Counted from the first letter of the stretch, positions 1 through 7,089 are shown. The stretch is DNA of 10,372 nucleotides from Bacteroidota bacterium (GCA_018969455.1 JAGWYI010000099.1:1-10372); one strand, 5' to 3'. Notes: a model not told the origin generated them from the sequence alone. Numbers and translations are program-made.

Positions 1-516
1 TTGGATCCGTTTGGCAGCCGCATCCACCAAAGATTTTAACATGTGCATACCCATTTCTGCGTTTGGAGCCTGGCCTGAGCTGAGAATTCGATGGAAGCCC
101 AGTTGAATCAAGGCCTCTAAAGCCTCAAAGGGATGAGGTACAAAATCAAACACCCTGTGGCAAACGAGTTCCATCGTACCTGCGGCCTCGCGCGCTGCGT
201 GCAGGAAATCCAGATCGAGGGCGCCTGAATGATTTGCAGCGCCGATCACCACGCCATGCGCTCCTGCCTCCGCACAAAACCGAATATCATCGAGCATAAT
301 GGCTTTTTCTTCCTCCTGAAACACAAAATGGCCTTCTCTTGGCCGAATCAACACCATGACCGGGATGGAAAGTGCCTGGCAAGCGGCCCGAACAAGCCCA
401 TAAGAAGGGGTTAAGCCGCCCACATCGAGGGCAGAACACAGTTCAATGCGATGCGCGCCCGCGGTTTGGGCATGAAGCGCCGATTGGATATTGGTGGCAC
501 AAATCTCCAGTATCAT
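1..516 (-). CDS. cutC: CutC-family protein (putative copper homeostasis), C-terminus beyond window
   Basis: Reading leftward from an ATG at 516-514, the frame stays open for 172 codons to the window edge; CutC proteins are usually about 240-250 residues, so the C-terminal third lies outside. Recognisable family segments are the start MILEICATNIQSALHAQTAG, then AHRIELCSALDVGGLTPSYG, IPVMVLIRPREGHFVF, the strand with HGVVIG, and VCHRVFDFVPHPFEALEALI followed by GFHRILSSG. These fit the TIM-barrel of CutC. The family was named from copper-tolerance phenotypes and a cytosolic copper-binding role has been proposed, but its biochemical activity is not well settled, so the copper role is by family name only. 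The gene is divergent from the PorP/SprF gene; only 57 bp separate the chosen starts. I see no convincing promoter motif for it. No frameshift or stop appears in the visible part. Confidence 0.93.
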   Translation of the reverse strand, partial: MILEICATNIQSALHAQTAGAHRIELCSALDVGGLTPSYGLVRAACQALSIPVMVLIRPREGHFVFQEEEKAIMLDDIRFCAEAGAHGVVIGAANHSGALDLDFLHAAREAAGTMELVCHRVFDFVPHPFEALEALIQLGFHRILSSGQAPNAEMGMHMLKSLVDAAAKRIQ

Positions 517-573
517 GACCTTGTTAGTTAATGCTTTATGGTTACCTTGCTGCGACAATCCGAAAAAAATGGT

Positions 574-1575
574 ATGAATTGTTCCGGTCTTACGCTTTGC
601 TTTTTACTGTTTTCGATGTCCTTGTGCGCACAAGATCTGCACTTTTCGCAGTTTTACAACCAGCCGCAAGCTTTTAATCCGGCATCTGCCGGCGCTTTTC
701 GGGGCGCCATGCGTGGAGCCGCCATTTATCGAGCGCAATGGATGCAGGTTCCGGTTTCGTATCAAACATTTGACGGGTCATTTGATTGGAAAATAAGGAA
801 AAGGGGCAAGCATGCCCTGGGTTTGGGTTGTTTATTACAAAGCGACCGTGCTGGCGACGGCGGTTTGAGTTGGCTCCAGGTGGGTGGAAATGCAGCCCTG
901 CATCATGCACTTAATGCCCATCAGGGTTTTTCGATCGGTGGAGGTATTTCCATGATACAACGCAGCGTGAACACCTCCAAATTGTCGTTCAAAAGCCAAT
1001 GGACAGGCGATTTATTCGATCCGGGCCTGCCTTCCAATGAGCCATTGATCAACAACAGCAGCCTTCGAACAAGTTTGGCAGCAGGTTTGCAGTGGTATTG
1101 GTATTCCAGCAAAAAACGAAGCTATGCGCAAGTAGGGTTTGGGCTGTTGCACCTCAACAGGCCCGAACTGGATTTTTCTGCCCAAACTGGATTTCGACTT
1201 CCGATGCGTGTAACAATTCAAACAGATTGTGCGTTACAGTTGAGCGAATGGCAGGATTTTGTATTTTTCGGCCAAATTCAGCAGATGCAGAAAAACCAGG
1301 AATGGGTTGCAGGCTTCGGACTCCGGCAAATTTTAAGCACCGGACCCGGAAATACCTCGGCTTTTCGGGCAAGCCTTGCCTATCGTTGGGGAGATGCCCT
1401 CATACCGGCAGTGCAACTGGAACGCAACAATTGGGTGTTGGGCTTGAGTTACGATTGGAACCTCTCCGACTTTCAAATTGCCACAAATCGAAGAGGAGGT
1501 ATCGAAATCAGCCTTTTATACCAATTGCTGCCTGCTCCACCGCTGAAATACCTAAAATCCTGTCCGATTTTTTAA
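574..1575 (+). CDS. PorP/SprF-family type IX secretion-associated outer-membrane protein
   Basis: A 333-residue protein in the usual size range of the PorP/SprF family, predicted to be an outer-membrane beta-barrel. Seen directly: a signal peptide (MNCSGLTLCFLLFSMSLCAQ, residues 1-20), the family hallmark DLHFSQFYNQPQAFNPASAG just after it, YRAQW at 52-56, alternating aromatic/polar strands throughout, and a C-terminal GGIEISLLYQ plus CPIF ending. PorP and SprF are needed for T9SS secretion and gliding-adhesin export in other Bacteroidota; this copy is a paralog whose cargo is unknown. An in-frame ATG at 538 would add 12 residues including an Arg and a Lys. I chose 574 because the signal peptide then has normal length and the leader (ccgaaaaaaatggt) is A-rich as favoured in this phylum, but the short form lacks a positive n-region, so 538 stays possible. 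No terminator separates it from the OmpA gene 83 bp downstream, suggesting an operon. Confidence 0.9.
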   Translation: MNCSGLTLCFLLFSMSLCAQDLHFSQFYNQPQAFNPASAGAFRGAMRGAAIYRAQWMQVPVSYQTFDGSFDWKIRKRGKHALGLGCLLQSDRAGDGGLSWLQVGGNAALHHALNAHQGFSIGGGISMIQRSVNTSKLSFKSQWTGDLFDPGLPSNEPLINNSSLRTSLAAGLQWYWYSSKKRSYAQVGFGLLHLNRPELDFSAQTGFRLPMRVTIQTDCALQLSEWQDFVFFGQIQQMQKNQEWVAGFGLRQILSTGPGNTSAFRASLAYRWGDALIPAVQLERNNWVLGLSYDWNLSDFQIATNRRGGIEISLLYQLLPAPPLKYLKSCPIF

Positions 1576-1658
1576 TTTATTTATCCATTCTTTTAATCCT
1601 TTTAAGTTTCATTATTCCAAATACCCAATTGAACCCAGGGAAAATAAAATTACACACC

Positions 1659-3704
1659 GTGAATCGAATTCTTCCGCTTGCTGTTTTGTGTTTATGGTAT
1701 ACCGTATGTGTCGGACAATCGCTCCGTTCCTATGAACGCGCCGGTGATGAGGCCTATGAAAAAAAGGATTATGGGAGCGCCCTTCAATACTATGCAACCA
1801 TTTTAGACAAAAAAATTGTTGATGTCGATTTGTTCTGGAAGTACGCCGAATCTGCTCGAATGGTATATGCGTTTTCCGAATCAGAAAAATATTACACCCG
1901 AATTCTGCAGTCTGGCAAGTCGGTCCGAAAATTTCCGCTTTTGTATTTGCGTTTGGCAGAGATAAAATTTGGAGAAGGGCAATACGATGAAGCCATTCAT
2001 TACTATCAAACGTTTTTGGATCAAAATACCGATCCACAACTTGAAATTCAAGCCCAAACCGGCATTTCCGACGCTGAAACCGCCCTTCAAATTGCCGGAA
2101 AATTTGCCAAAGTCGAAATCCGGCATTTAGGCAAAGAAATCAACAGCCCTTATTCCGATTTTGCACCCTACCGGCTCGGCGATTCCTTGTTTTTCTCGTC
2201 GTACCGGTTCGACCACAAAAAGGAAACGACCTTCCCCAAATCCAAAATTACCCGGGTTATGATGTCGGTGCACGAAGGGCGCGCACGCGAGCCAGGGCGC
2301 GGATTTCCCAGCACCGATACCGCCCACATCGCACACACCGCTTTTTCTCCAGATGGTCATTTTATGTTTTTTACCGTATGTAAAAACAAGGATGTAAATG
2401 ACATTCGTTGCGAACTCTGGCTTACCGTGGTGGATCGAAGGAATAAATGGCTTACTCCGGTTCGATTGCCCGATCCTATTAATTTGCCTGGGTACACCAG
2501 TACGCAACCCAGTGTGGGATATGACCAGCGATTTCAGGGCCTGGTACTGTGGTTTGCGAGCGACCGGCCAGGCGGAAAAGGCGACACCGATATTTGGTAT
2601 GTGCCGCTCGATACCGTATTTTTTTGTCCTTGTGCCCTGCCCATTCCGGGTAAACCCATTCCACGTTTGCCCAAATTTACCAACCCGATTCCGGCCTCCT
2701 CCATCAATACGCCTCAACCGGAAGCTACGCCATTCTTTCACAGCGAAACCCAAACTTTGTATTTTGCCTCTGAGGGCTGGCCAGGACTGGGCGCTTTCGA
2801 CCTTTTTTCAAGTAAAAAAACGGGCGATACCCTGCAAGTTCCCCAAAATCTGGGCATTGGCTTCAATTCCAGCTACAACGATGTTTACCCTTATCTTGAT
2901 CCGTTGGGGCGCCAGGGCTATTTCAGCAGCAATCGGCCTGGCTCGTATTACCTGGATGAGCATAACAAGTTCTGCTGCAATGATTTATACGCATTTGAAA
3001 TACCCGTCGATACCAATTCAAACCGAAAAACTTCATCGGCTTCCGATGAACGCTCGGTGTTAAAACCCATTGCACACAATGCAGCAAAAATGGGTATTAC
3101 CCCACCCCAGCCCCGCCCCGAACCTGTTTTACATGATTTTGTAGGCTTGCCTCTGTATTTCGACAACGACGAGCCCGATAAACGTACCCTGCGCAGCACA
3201 ACCCGGAAATCATATGAAGAAAGTGTACTGGCTTTTCTTGACCGACAAAATGCCTACCGGCTTCAATATGCTGCCGGACTGCTCGGAAATGCAAAAGATG
3301 TGGCGGAAAGCGAAATAGACGATTTTTTCGAATTGGAGGTACGCTCGGGTTACGATCGATTGATGCAAATGAGCAGAATCCTGCTGGAAAGGCTAAAATC
3401 GGGCGCTCAGGTGGAAATCCAGATTAAAGGCTTTACCAGTCCGCGTGCCAAAACGGATTACAACCTCCAATTGGGGAAACGCCGGGTGAGCAGTTTGAAA
3501 AACCATTTTAGCACGGTTTTGGATGGCGCATTGAAACCTTATTTGGCAAAGGGGCAACTTAAAATAACCGAATTGAGTTTTGGAGAAACGACCGCAAACG
3601 CAAGGGTAAGCGACAATCTGAAGGATGAACGCAATTCCATCTATCATCCTGAGGCAGCCCGGGAACGCCGGGTGGAAATAATTGAAATCAAAGAACAAGA
3701 ATAG
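1659..3704 (+). CDS. PorE-like periplasmic protein: TPR, PD40 beta-propeller, variant OmpA domain
   Basis: A 681-residue exported protein. The start is GTG at 1659: no in-frame ATG lies between the end of the previous gene and the mature region, and this GTG opens a clean signal peptide (MNRILPLAVLCLWYTVCVGQ). A TTG at 1629 is the alternative. No lipobox is visible. Domains: TPR helices about 21-150 (AYEKKDYGSALQYYATIL, GQYDEAIHYY); PD40/WD40-like propeller about 155-450, with blade motifs HTAFSPDGHFMFFT, LYFASEGWPGLGAFDLF and GYFSSNRPG; a Pro-rich insert with CPC at 323-325; linker about 451-495; OmpA-like domain 496-681 beginning LPLYFDNDEPD and ending ERRVEI. This resembles P. gingivalis PorE (TPR-PD40-CRD-OmpA), which links T9SS to peptidoglycan, but I see no CRD. 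The OmpA domain has SP where TD is usual and a long helical insert. It likely partners the barrel encoded upstream in the same transcript. Confidence 0.9.
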   Translation: MNRILPLAVLCLWYTVCVGQSLRSYERAGDEAYEKKDYGSALQYYATILDKKIVDVDLFWKYAESARMVYAFSESEKYYTRILQSGKSVRKFPLLYLRLAEIKFGEGQYDEAIHYYQTFLDQNTDPQLEIQAQTGISDAETALQIAGKFAKVEIRHLGKEINSPYSDFAPYRLGDSLFFSSYRFDHKKETTFPKSKITRVMMSVHEGRAREPGRGFPSTDTAHIAHTAFSPDGHFMFFTVCKNKDVNDIRCELWLTVVDRRNKWLTPVRLPDPINLPGYTSTQPSVGYDQRFQGLVLWFASDRPGGKGDTDIWYVPLDTVFFCPCALPIPGKPIPRLPKFTNPIPASSINTPQPEATPFFHSETQTLYFASEGWPGLGAFDLFSSKKTGDTLQVPQNLGIGFNSSYNDVYPYLDPLGRQGYFSSNRPGSYYLDEHNKFCCNDLYAFEIPVDTNSNRKTSSASDERSVLKPIAHNAAKMGITPPQPRPEPVLHDFVGLPLYFDNDEPDKRTLRSTTRKSYEESVLAFLDRQNAYRLQYAAGLLGNAKDVAESEIDDFFELEVRSGYDRLMQMSRILLERLKSGAQVEIQIKGFTSPRAKTDYNLQLGKRRVSSLKNHFSTVLDGALKPYLAKGQLKITELSFGETTANARVSDNLKDERNSIYHPEAARERRVEIIEIKEQE

Positions 3705-3716
3705 GTAAAAAAAATT

Positions 3717-3748
3717 TTGCCGTTTCAAGAGGCATTCATTTAAATTTG
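3717..3748 (+). promoter_or_regulatory. Bacteroidota-type promoter for the small acidic gene
   Basis: TTTTG ending at 3719 is followed after 21 nt by TAAATTTG (3741-3748), an exact match to the -33/-7 pattern TTG-N(17-23)-TAnnTTTG. It lies just after the stop of the OmpA gene. Transcription would begin near 3755, giving a leader of about 75 nt that contains the 3771-3793 hairpin. Motif match only; no expression evidence. Confidence 0.6.
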
Positions 3749-3770
3749 CCGCAAACGAACCTTGCGTCTG

Positions 3771-3793
3771 ACAGGCTATAAAAAAAAGCCTGT
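3771..3793 (+). other. Hairpin in the leader of the small acidic gene (or weak terminator of the upstream operon)
   Basis: ACAGGCT (3771-3777) pairs perfectly with AGCCTGT (3787-3793) around a 9-nt, almost all-A loop. It is followed by only TTG rather than a long T run, so it is a poor terminator for the PorP/OmpA pair. It lies downstream of the 3717-3748 promoter and 37 nt before the chosen start codon, so it would be in the mRNA leader. Confidence 0.45.
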
Positions 3794-3830
3794 TTGATGC
3801 ATATTGATTAAAACCAAATTTTATCCGACC

Positions 3831-4232
3831 TTGGCTAAGAAACGCGTTGTCAAAGATTATGACTCTCTGCCGGAAGACATCATCCGGCTTATCAAGATGA
3901 AGTATCCAACCGGATACGCCGACCATCTGGTGTCTTATACCGATAAAGAAGGCAAAAAGGTTTCGGCCCTGCCTTTTGAAACCGATGACACTTATTATTT
4001 GATTCGGATGACCATTCTGGATGCCAAACGCATTGTAAAGGAGGATGAAGACTTTGACGAGGATGGCGTACTCAGAGGAGATTTTGCTGAAGTGGAAGTG
4101 GGCGATGAATTTGACGGGGAAGGTGAGGAAGACGATGACATCACCGATGGAACCTCTGATGAAGACGATCACATTATTGTGACCCGGCGTCGGGATGAGG
4201 AAGAGGATATTGCTGACGACACAGAATATTAA
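3831..4232 (+). CDS. Conserved small protein of unknown function with a highly acidic tail
   Basis: A 133-residue protein starting at TTG 3831, giving MAKKRVVKDYDSLPEDIIRL. From memory, related Bacteroidota proteins begin M-[AE]-K-K just before VKDY, which is why I prefer this over the TTG at 3804, which would add nine residues; an in-frame stop at 3795-3797 rules out anything further upstream, and no ATG is available. Residues 1-70 look like a compact fold containing KYPTGYADHLVSYTDKEGKK and VSALPFETDDTYYLIRM. Residues 71-133 are a low-complexity tail in which I count 32 Asp/Glu of 63, broken only by a hydrophobic patch and RRR (HIIVTRRRDE). There is no signal peptide or membrane segment, so it is probably cytoplasmic. 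It has its own promoter and a strong terminator, so it is monocistronic. I recognise the N-terminal pattern as a recurrent uncharacterised Bacteroidota family but know no function. Confidence 0.8.
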   Translation: MAKKRVVKDYDSLPEDIIRLIKMKYPTGYADHLVSYTDKEGKKVSALPFETDDTYYLIRMTILDAKRIVKEDEDFDEDGVLRGDFAEVEVGDEFDGEGEEDDDITDGTSDEDDHIIVTRRRDEEEDIADDTEY

Positions 4233-4266
4233 AAGCTATTCAGGAGCCCCGGATTGGGTTTTCTGC

Positions 4267-4309
4267 AAGGCTGAAGCACCTGCTCAGGGGGCTTCAGCCT
4301 TTTTTGTTT
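4267..4309 (+). terminator. Rho-independent terminator after the small acidic gene
   Basis: AAGGCTGAAGC (4267-4277) pairs with GCTTCAGCCTT (4291-4301), a perfect 11-bp stem with a 13-nt loop, followed by a T tract (4300-4305, then G and TTT). It starts 34 nt after the stop codon and isolates this gene from the MFS gene. Confidence 0.85.
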
Positions 4310-4371
4310 AAACATCAGGCCTGCATTGGGTAATTTTTTTAAGTTTTAAGTGCGAGTTTCCCAATTTTTTT

Positions 4372-4379
4372 AATCTTTG
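4372..4379 (+). promoter_or_regulatory. Possible -7 element for the MFS gene
   Basis: taatctttgc carries AATCTTTG, one base off TAnnTTTG, 39 nt before the MFS start codon. The T/A-rich stretch upstream has no clear TTG at the expected -33 distance, so this is a weak call based on position and partial motif. A promoter is expected here because a strong terminator lies just upstream. Confidence 0.35.
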
Positions 4380-4418
4380 CTGGCATCAGTTGCAACAAAA
4401 TTTTAAAAAACAAAACAC

Positions 4419-5933
4419 ATGAGCAACGCATCTGGCGCAAAGGCATACGCCAAACCTCAACTGCATTTTTGGCAAATCTGGAACATGAGTTTCGGTTTTT
4501 TAGGCATCCAATTTGGTTGGGCGCTACAAATGGCCAACATGAGCGCCATTTATGAATATCTGGGCGCCAAGCCCGACGAAATCCCCATGCTTTGGCTGGC
4601 AGCCCCGCTTACCGGTTTGTTGGTGCAACCCATCATCGGGTATATGAGCGACCACACCTGGAGCCCCCGATTTGGTCGCCGAAAACCCTATTTCCTGGTA
4701 GGCGCCATTCTGGCATCCTGTGCGCTGTTTATTATGCCCTCATCCAGCAGCCTGTGGATGGCCGCCGGCTTGTTGTGGATTATGGACGCCAGCATCAACA
4801 TATCCATGGAACCTTTTCGGGCATTTGTGGCCGATATGCTACCAGAAGAACAACATACCAAAGGGTTTACCATGCAAAGTATGTTTATCGGACTAGGTGC
4901 AGTGGTTGCTTCCGCTTTGCCTTATATTCTGACCAATTTTTTTCACCTTGGCGCATCCGACAACTGTTCGAGTGTGAATGTGATCCCTTTTTCGGTAAAA
5001 TTTTCGTTTTACATTGGCGCCGTGGCATTCATCAGTGCGGTTTTGTATACCATTTCCACCACCAAAGAATACCCTCCCGTAGATTTGGAGGCTTTTAAAC
5101 AGGAAAAGGCTCAAAAAAGCGGCATTTTTACCGGAGCCCGGGAGATTTTTGATGCCATTTTGAAAATGCCCAAAACCATGCGTCAAATTGCCCTGGTGCA
5201 ATTCCTGACCTGGCCAGGCTTGTTTTTGATGTGGTTTTATTTTGGTGTATCCATTACCCGCACCGTATTTCATTACGACGACAGTTTGAGCCAGTACGAG
5301 CCTTATTACAAAACCATGCAATGTTTGCAATCAGAGGGGAAAAGCGCCACGTTTGTCGATCTGGTAAATCAAACACCCAATGGAAAGCTCAGCGGGAATG
5401 AGCTCCTGAATACATTTTTAACACCGGAACGCCTGGGTCAAACGGTTGGCCCCAACATCAAACGCCGTATAGATGGCAATGAATGGGGCGGTATTTGTTT
5501 TGCATTCTATTCCCTTATTACCTTTTTGGCAGCATTCCTGCTTCCCTGGCTGGCCGACCGAAGCAGCAAACGGGCAACACATGCCCTTTGTTTGGTATTG
5601 GGCGCATGCGGCCTGTTTTCGGTAGGCTTTATTCACGATCCTTATCTTTTGCTGTTGTCTATGACCGGTGTAGGAATCGCATGGGCCAGTATATTGTCTA
5701 TGCCTTACGCCATGCTGGCGCCAGCTCTTCCGGCTGATAAAACCGGAATATACATGGGTATTTTCAATTTCTTTATCGTTTTACCCGAAATTATGGCCAC
5801 CCTCGGTTTCGGATGGATTATGGAACATGTTTTGCACAACGACCGGGTTTCGGCAGTTATGCTGGGCGGCGCACTGTTGAGCATCGCAGCCCTCATGTGC
5901 CTGTTTATTCAGGAAAAAAAGGCCATATCTTAA
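4419..5933 (+). CDS. MFS transporter, SLC45/GPH-like (probable sugar:cation symporter)
   Basis: A 504-residue inner-membrane protein with about 12 predicted helices. The ATG at 4419 follows a very A-rich leader. The loop between helices 2 and 3 (residues about 74-92) reads GYMSDHTWSPRFGRRKPYF, the cytoplasmic signature shared by SLC45-type sucrose/maltose carriers and related GPH symporters; PWLADRSSKRAT (about 375-386) is the matching motif between helices 8 and 9. Helix 4 contains EPFRAFVADMLPEEQ. Family members import disaccharides or other glycosides with protons. Substrate cannot be read from the sequence: alpha-glucosides such as maltose or sucrose are the natural guess, but no glycosidase, phosphorylase or regulator lies nearby. 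Odd feature: between helices 7 and 8 there is an insert of about 73 residues (281-353) that should face the periplasm; most MFS carriers have a short loop there. Confidence 0.9.
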   Translation: MSNASGAKAYAKPQLHFWQIWNMSFGFLGIQFGWALQMANMSAIYEYLGAKPDEIPMLWLAAPLTGLLVQPIIGYMSDHTWSPRFGRRKPYFLVGAILASCALFIMPSSSSLWMAAGLLWIMDASINISMEPFRAFVADMLPEEQHTKGFTMQSMFIGLGAVVASALPYILTNFFHLGASDNCSSVNVIPFSVKFSFYIGAVAFISAVLYTISTTKEYPPVDLEAFKQEKAQKSGIFTGAREIFDAILKMPKTMRQIALVQFLTWPGLFLMWFYFGVSITRTVFHYDDSLSQYEPYYKTMQCLQSEGKSATFVDLVNQTPNGKLSGNELLNTFLTPERLGQTVGPNIKRRIDGNEWGGICFAFYSLITFLAAFLLPWLADRSSKRATHALCLVLGACGLFSVGFIHDPYLLLLSMTGVGIAWASILSMPYAMLAPALPADKTGIYMGIFNFFIVLPEIMATLGFGWIMEHVLHNDRVSAVMLGGALLSIAALMCLFIQEKKAIS

Positions 5934-6005
5934 AGCAATTGAGGAAAAGGATGCCTTAAATTGGAAAAATTCGCGGTTTTTAAAAAACAATTTCCAAAAA
6001 TCCGC

Positions 6006-6034
6006 TTTGCCATTTCAAACTTTCCCTACTTTTG
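6006..6034 (+). promoter_or_regulatory. Bacteroidota-type promoter for the YfgM-like TPR gene
   Basis: TTTG (6006-6009), 17-nt spacer, then TACTTTTG (6027-6034), an exact TAnnTTTG match within the accepted spacer range. The predicted start of transcription is near 6040, about 55 nt before the ATG at 6095. Motif match only. Confidence 0.6.
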
Positions 6035-6094
6035 CGCGCCTTTTTTGCGCACAACTCGAAATTTGTTTGAACCTTATTAATTTTTGAATTTAAA

Positions 6095-6796
6095 ATGGCG
6101 AAACGCAAAGTTGACCAAACGGATACAGTGATTGCTGAGGAAGTATCCGGAACATCTGGATTGAATGTCCAAGCAATTTTGAATAAATATCAAAACATTA
6201 TTCTGTATGTCGCAGGCGGTATTGTGGTGTTGGTATTAGGCTGGCTGGGTTATAAAAAACTCATTGTTGAGCCGAAACAAACCGAAGCCGTCGCATCCAT
6301 GTGGCAGGCAGAACTTCAATTTGGTCGCGACTCCTTCCAGTTGGCACTTGAAAATCCGGGCGGCGGATTCGATGGCTTCCTGGCAATTGCCGACAAATAC
6401 AGCGGCACTCCTGCCGGAAATCTGGCCAATTATTACTGTGGCGTATGTTACCTGCATACCGGCAATTACGACCAGGCACTGGAATACCTCAAAGATTACA
6501 GCGCAAGCACCGATGAAATGGCTGCTGTCAAAAACGGTTGCATCGGCGATGTTTATGCTGAAAAACAGGATTACAGCTCCGCCGAAAGCTATTACAAAAA
6601 GGCTGCAAATGCCAGTAAGAATGACCTCATTGCAGGATATTATCTGAAAAAACTGGGCATGTTCTACGAATTTCAGAATAAACAAGACGAAGCAATCAAG
6701 GCCTTCGAACGCCTCCGTAAGGACTTCCCAAATCCCGCCTCAAGCGATTGGCGCGAAGTGGAAAAATACATCTATCGGGCAGGCGCCGGAAAATAA
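6095..6796 (+). CDS. Membrane-anchored TPR protein, YfgM/TPR_21-like
   Basis: A 233-residue protein starting at ATG 6095 after an A/T-rich leader (ttgaatttaaa). Residues 1-34 are polar and presumably cytoplasmic; residues about 35-55 (IILYVAGGIVVLVLGWLGYK) form one membrane helix; the rest is a periplasmic solenoid of TPR-like hairpins, with clear units at GNYDQALEYLKDY (123-135), KQDYSSAESYYKKAA (157-171) and NKQDEAIKAFERL (195-207). This order, a short N-terminus, one helix and a TPR_21-type domain, matches E. coli YfgM, an ancillary SecYEG partner that works with periplasmic chaperones, and a widely conserved Bacteroidota TPR protein. A role in protein translocation or envelope biogenesis is inferred from that resemblance and not proven. 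The own promoter and strong terminator make it a single-gene transcript. Confidence 0.87.
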   Translation: MAKRKVDQTDTVIAEEVSGTSGLNVQAILNKYQNIILYVAGGIVVLVLGWLGYKKLIVEPKQTEAVASMWQAELQFGRDSFQLALENPGGGFDGFLAIADKYSGTPAGNLANYYCGVCYLHTGNYDQALEYLKDYSASTDEMAAVKNGCIGDVYAEKQDYSSAESYYKKAANASKNDLIAGYYLKKLGMFYEFQNKQDEAIKAFERLRKDFPNPASSDWREVEKYIYRAGAGK

Positions 6797-6815
6797 ACCC
6801 AGCCTGTTCTTTTGG

Positions 6816-6866
6816 AAAGGTACAAGATCGCATGGATGCGATTTTGTACCTTTTTTTGTTTTTTTT
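6816..6866 (+). terminator. Strong Rho-independent terminator after the TPR gene
   Basis: A 17-bp stem, 6816-6832 with 6837-6853 (16 Watson-Crick pairs and one G-T), closed by a TGGA tetraloop and followed by T7-G-T(8+). It starts 20 nt after the stop codon. Stem, small loop and long T run make this a textbook intrinsic terminator. Confidence 0.93.
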
Positions 6867-6898
6867 GAAAAAATAAAGCGCAATATTAAAATTAGGAT

Positions 6899-6906
6899 TA
6901 CATTTG
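6899..6906 (+). promoter_or_regulatory. Possible -7 element for the TPR-PD40-SPOR gene
   Basis: TACATTTG is an exact TAnnTTTG match about 160 nt upstream of the chosen start codon, just after the preceding terminator. No TTG sits at the right distance upstream (the nearest TTTG, ending at 6867, is 31 nt away), so only half of the promoter pattern is present. Confidence 0.4.
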
Positions 6907-6955
6907 CCCTGTTCCTCCTTAAAAGATAGTCTCTCCACTATACTAAGAATCGCAA

Positions 6956-7089
6956 AAAGATGTTATTACATCATCTTTAATCTGCTGATGCTTGGTCCGT
7001 TGTGCTGATTCCCAGCACGTATGCGGTATTCGAACAATCATTTTCTTATTAAAAACCATTCCGATATGAACACGACTTCTCGTGCTGGG
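6956..7089 (+). promoter_or_regulatory. Structured 5' leader of the TPR-PD40-SPOR gene
   Basis: Three pairings are visible. AAAGATG (6956-6962) pairs with CATCTTT (6972-6978). GTGCTG (7002-7007) pairs with CAGCAC (7013-7018) over a 5-nt loop, ending just before the upstream ATG at 7021. CCCAGCACG (7011-7019) also matches CGTGCTGGG (7081-7089) perfectly, so the second and third pairings compete, and the longer one encloses both candidate start codons. A seven-codon frame, ATG 6988 to TGA 7008, runs into the first arm. This is the layout of a leader that could control translation, but short complementarities also arise by chance. Confidence 0.3.

Noticed and set aside
229..414. Short plus-strand frame near the left edge
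   Set aside because: It is antisense to the CutC coding region, whose family motifs are unmistakable.
517..573. Divergent promoters between cutC and the PorP/SprF gene
   Set aside because: I looked for TAnnTTTG with an upstream TTG on both strands and found no acceptable match; promoters may lie inside either coding region.
1092..1658. Upstream part of the long open frame that contains the PorE/OmpA-like gene, with an ATG at 1092
   Set aside because: It lies almost wholly inside the PorP/SprF gene in another frame and its translation has no protein-like pattern. The signal peptide places the true start at GTG 1659.
1576..1658. Small hydrophobic peptide gene between the barrel and OmpA genes
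   Set aside because: The hydrophobic stretch (LIYLSILLILLSFII) is in frame with the OmpA gene but has no start codon of its own and reflects T-rich intergenic DNA.
3393..4172. Open minus-strand frame of 259 codons
   Set aside because: It spans the end of the OmpA gene, the promoter and most of the acidic gene in antisense, and resembles no family.
5961..6005. Inverted repeats TTGGAAA/TTTCCAA (5961-5967, 5991-5997) and GCGGTTTTT/AAAAATCCGC as a terminator of the MFS gene
   Set aside because: The stems are A/T-rich, have a large loop or a bulge, and no T run follows. They may be chance pairings, so no terminator is called for the MFS gene.
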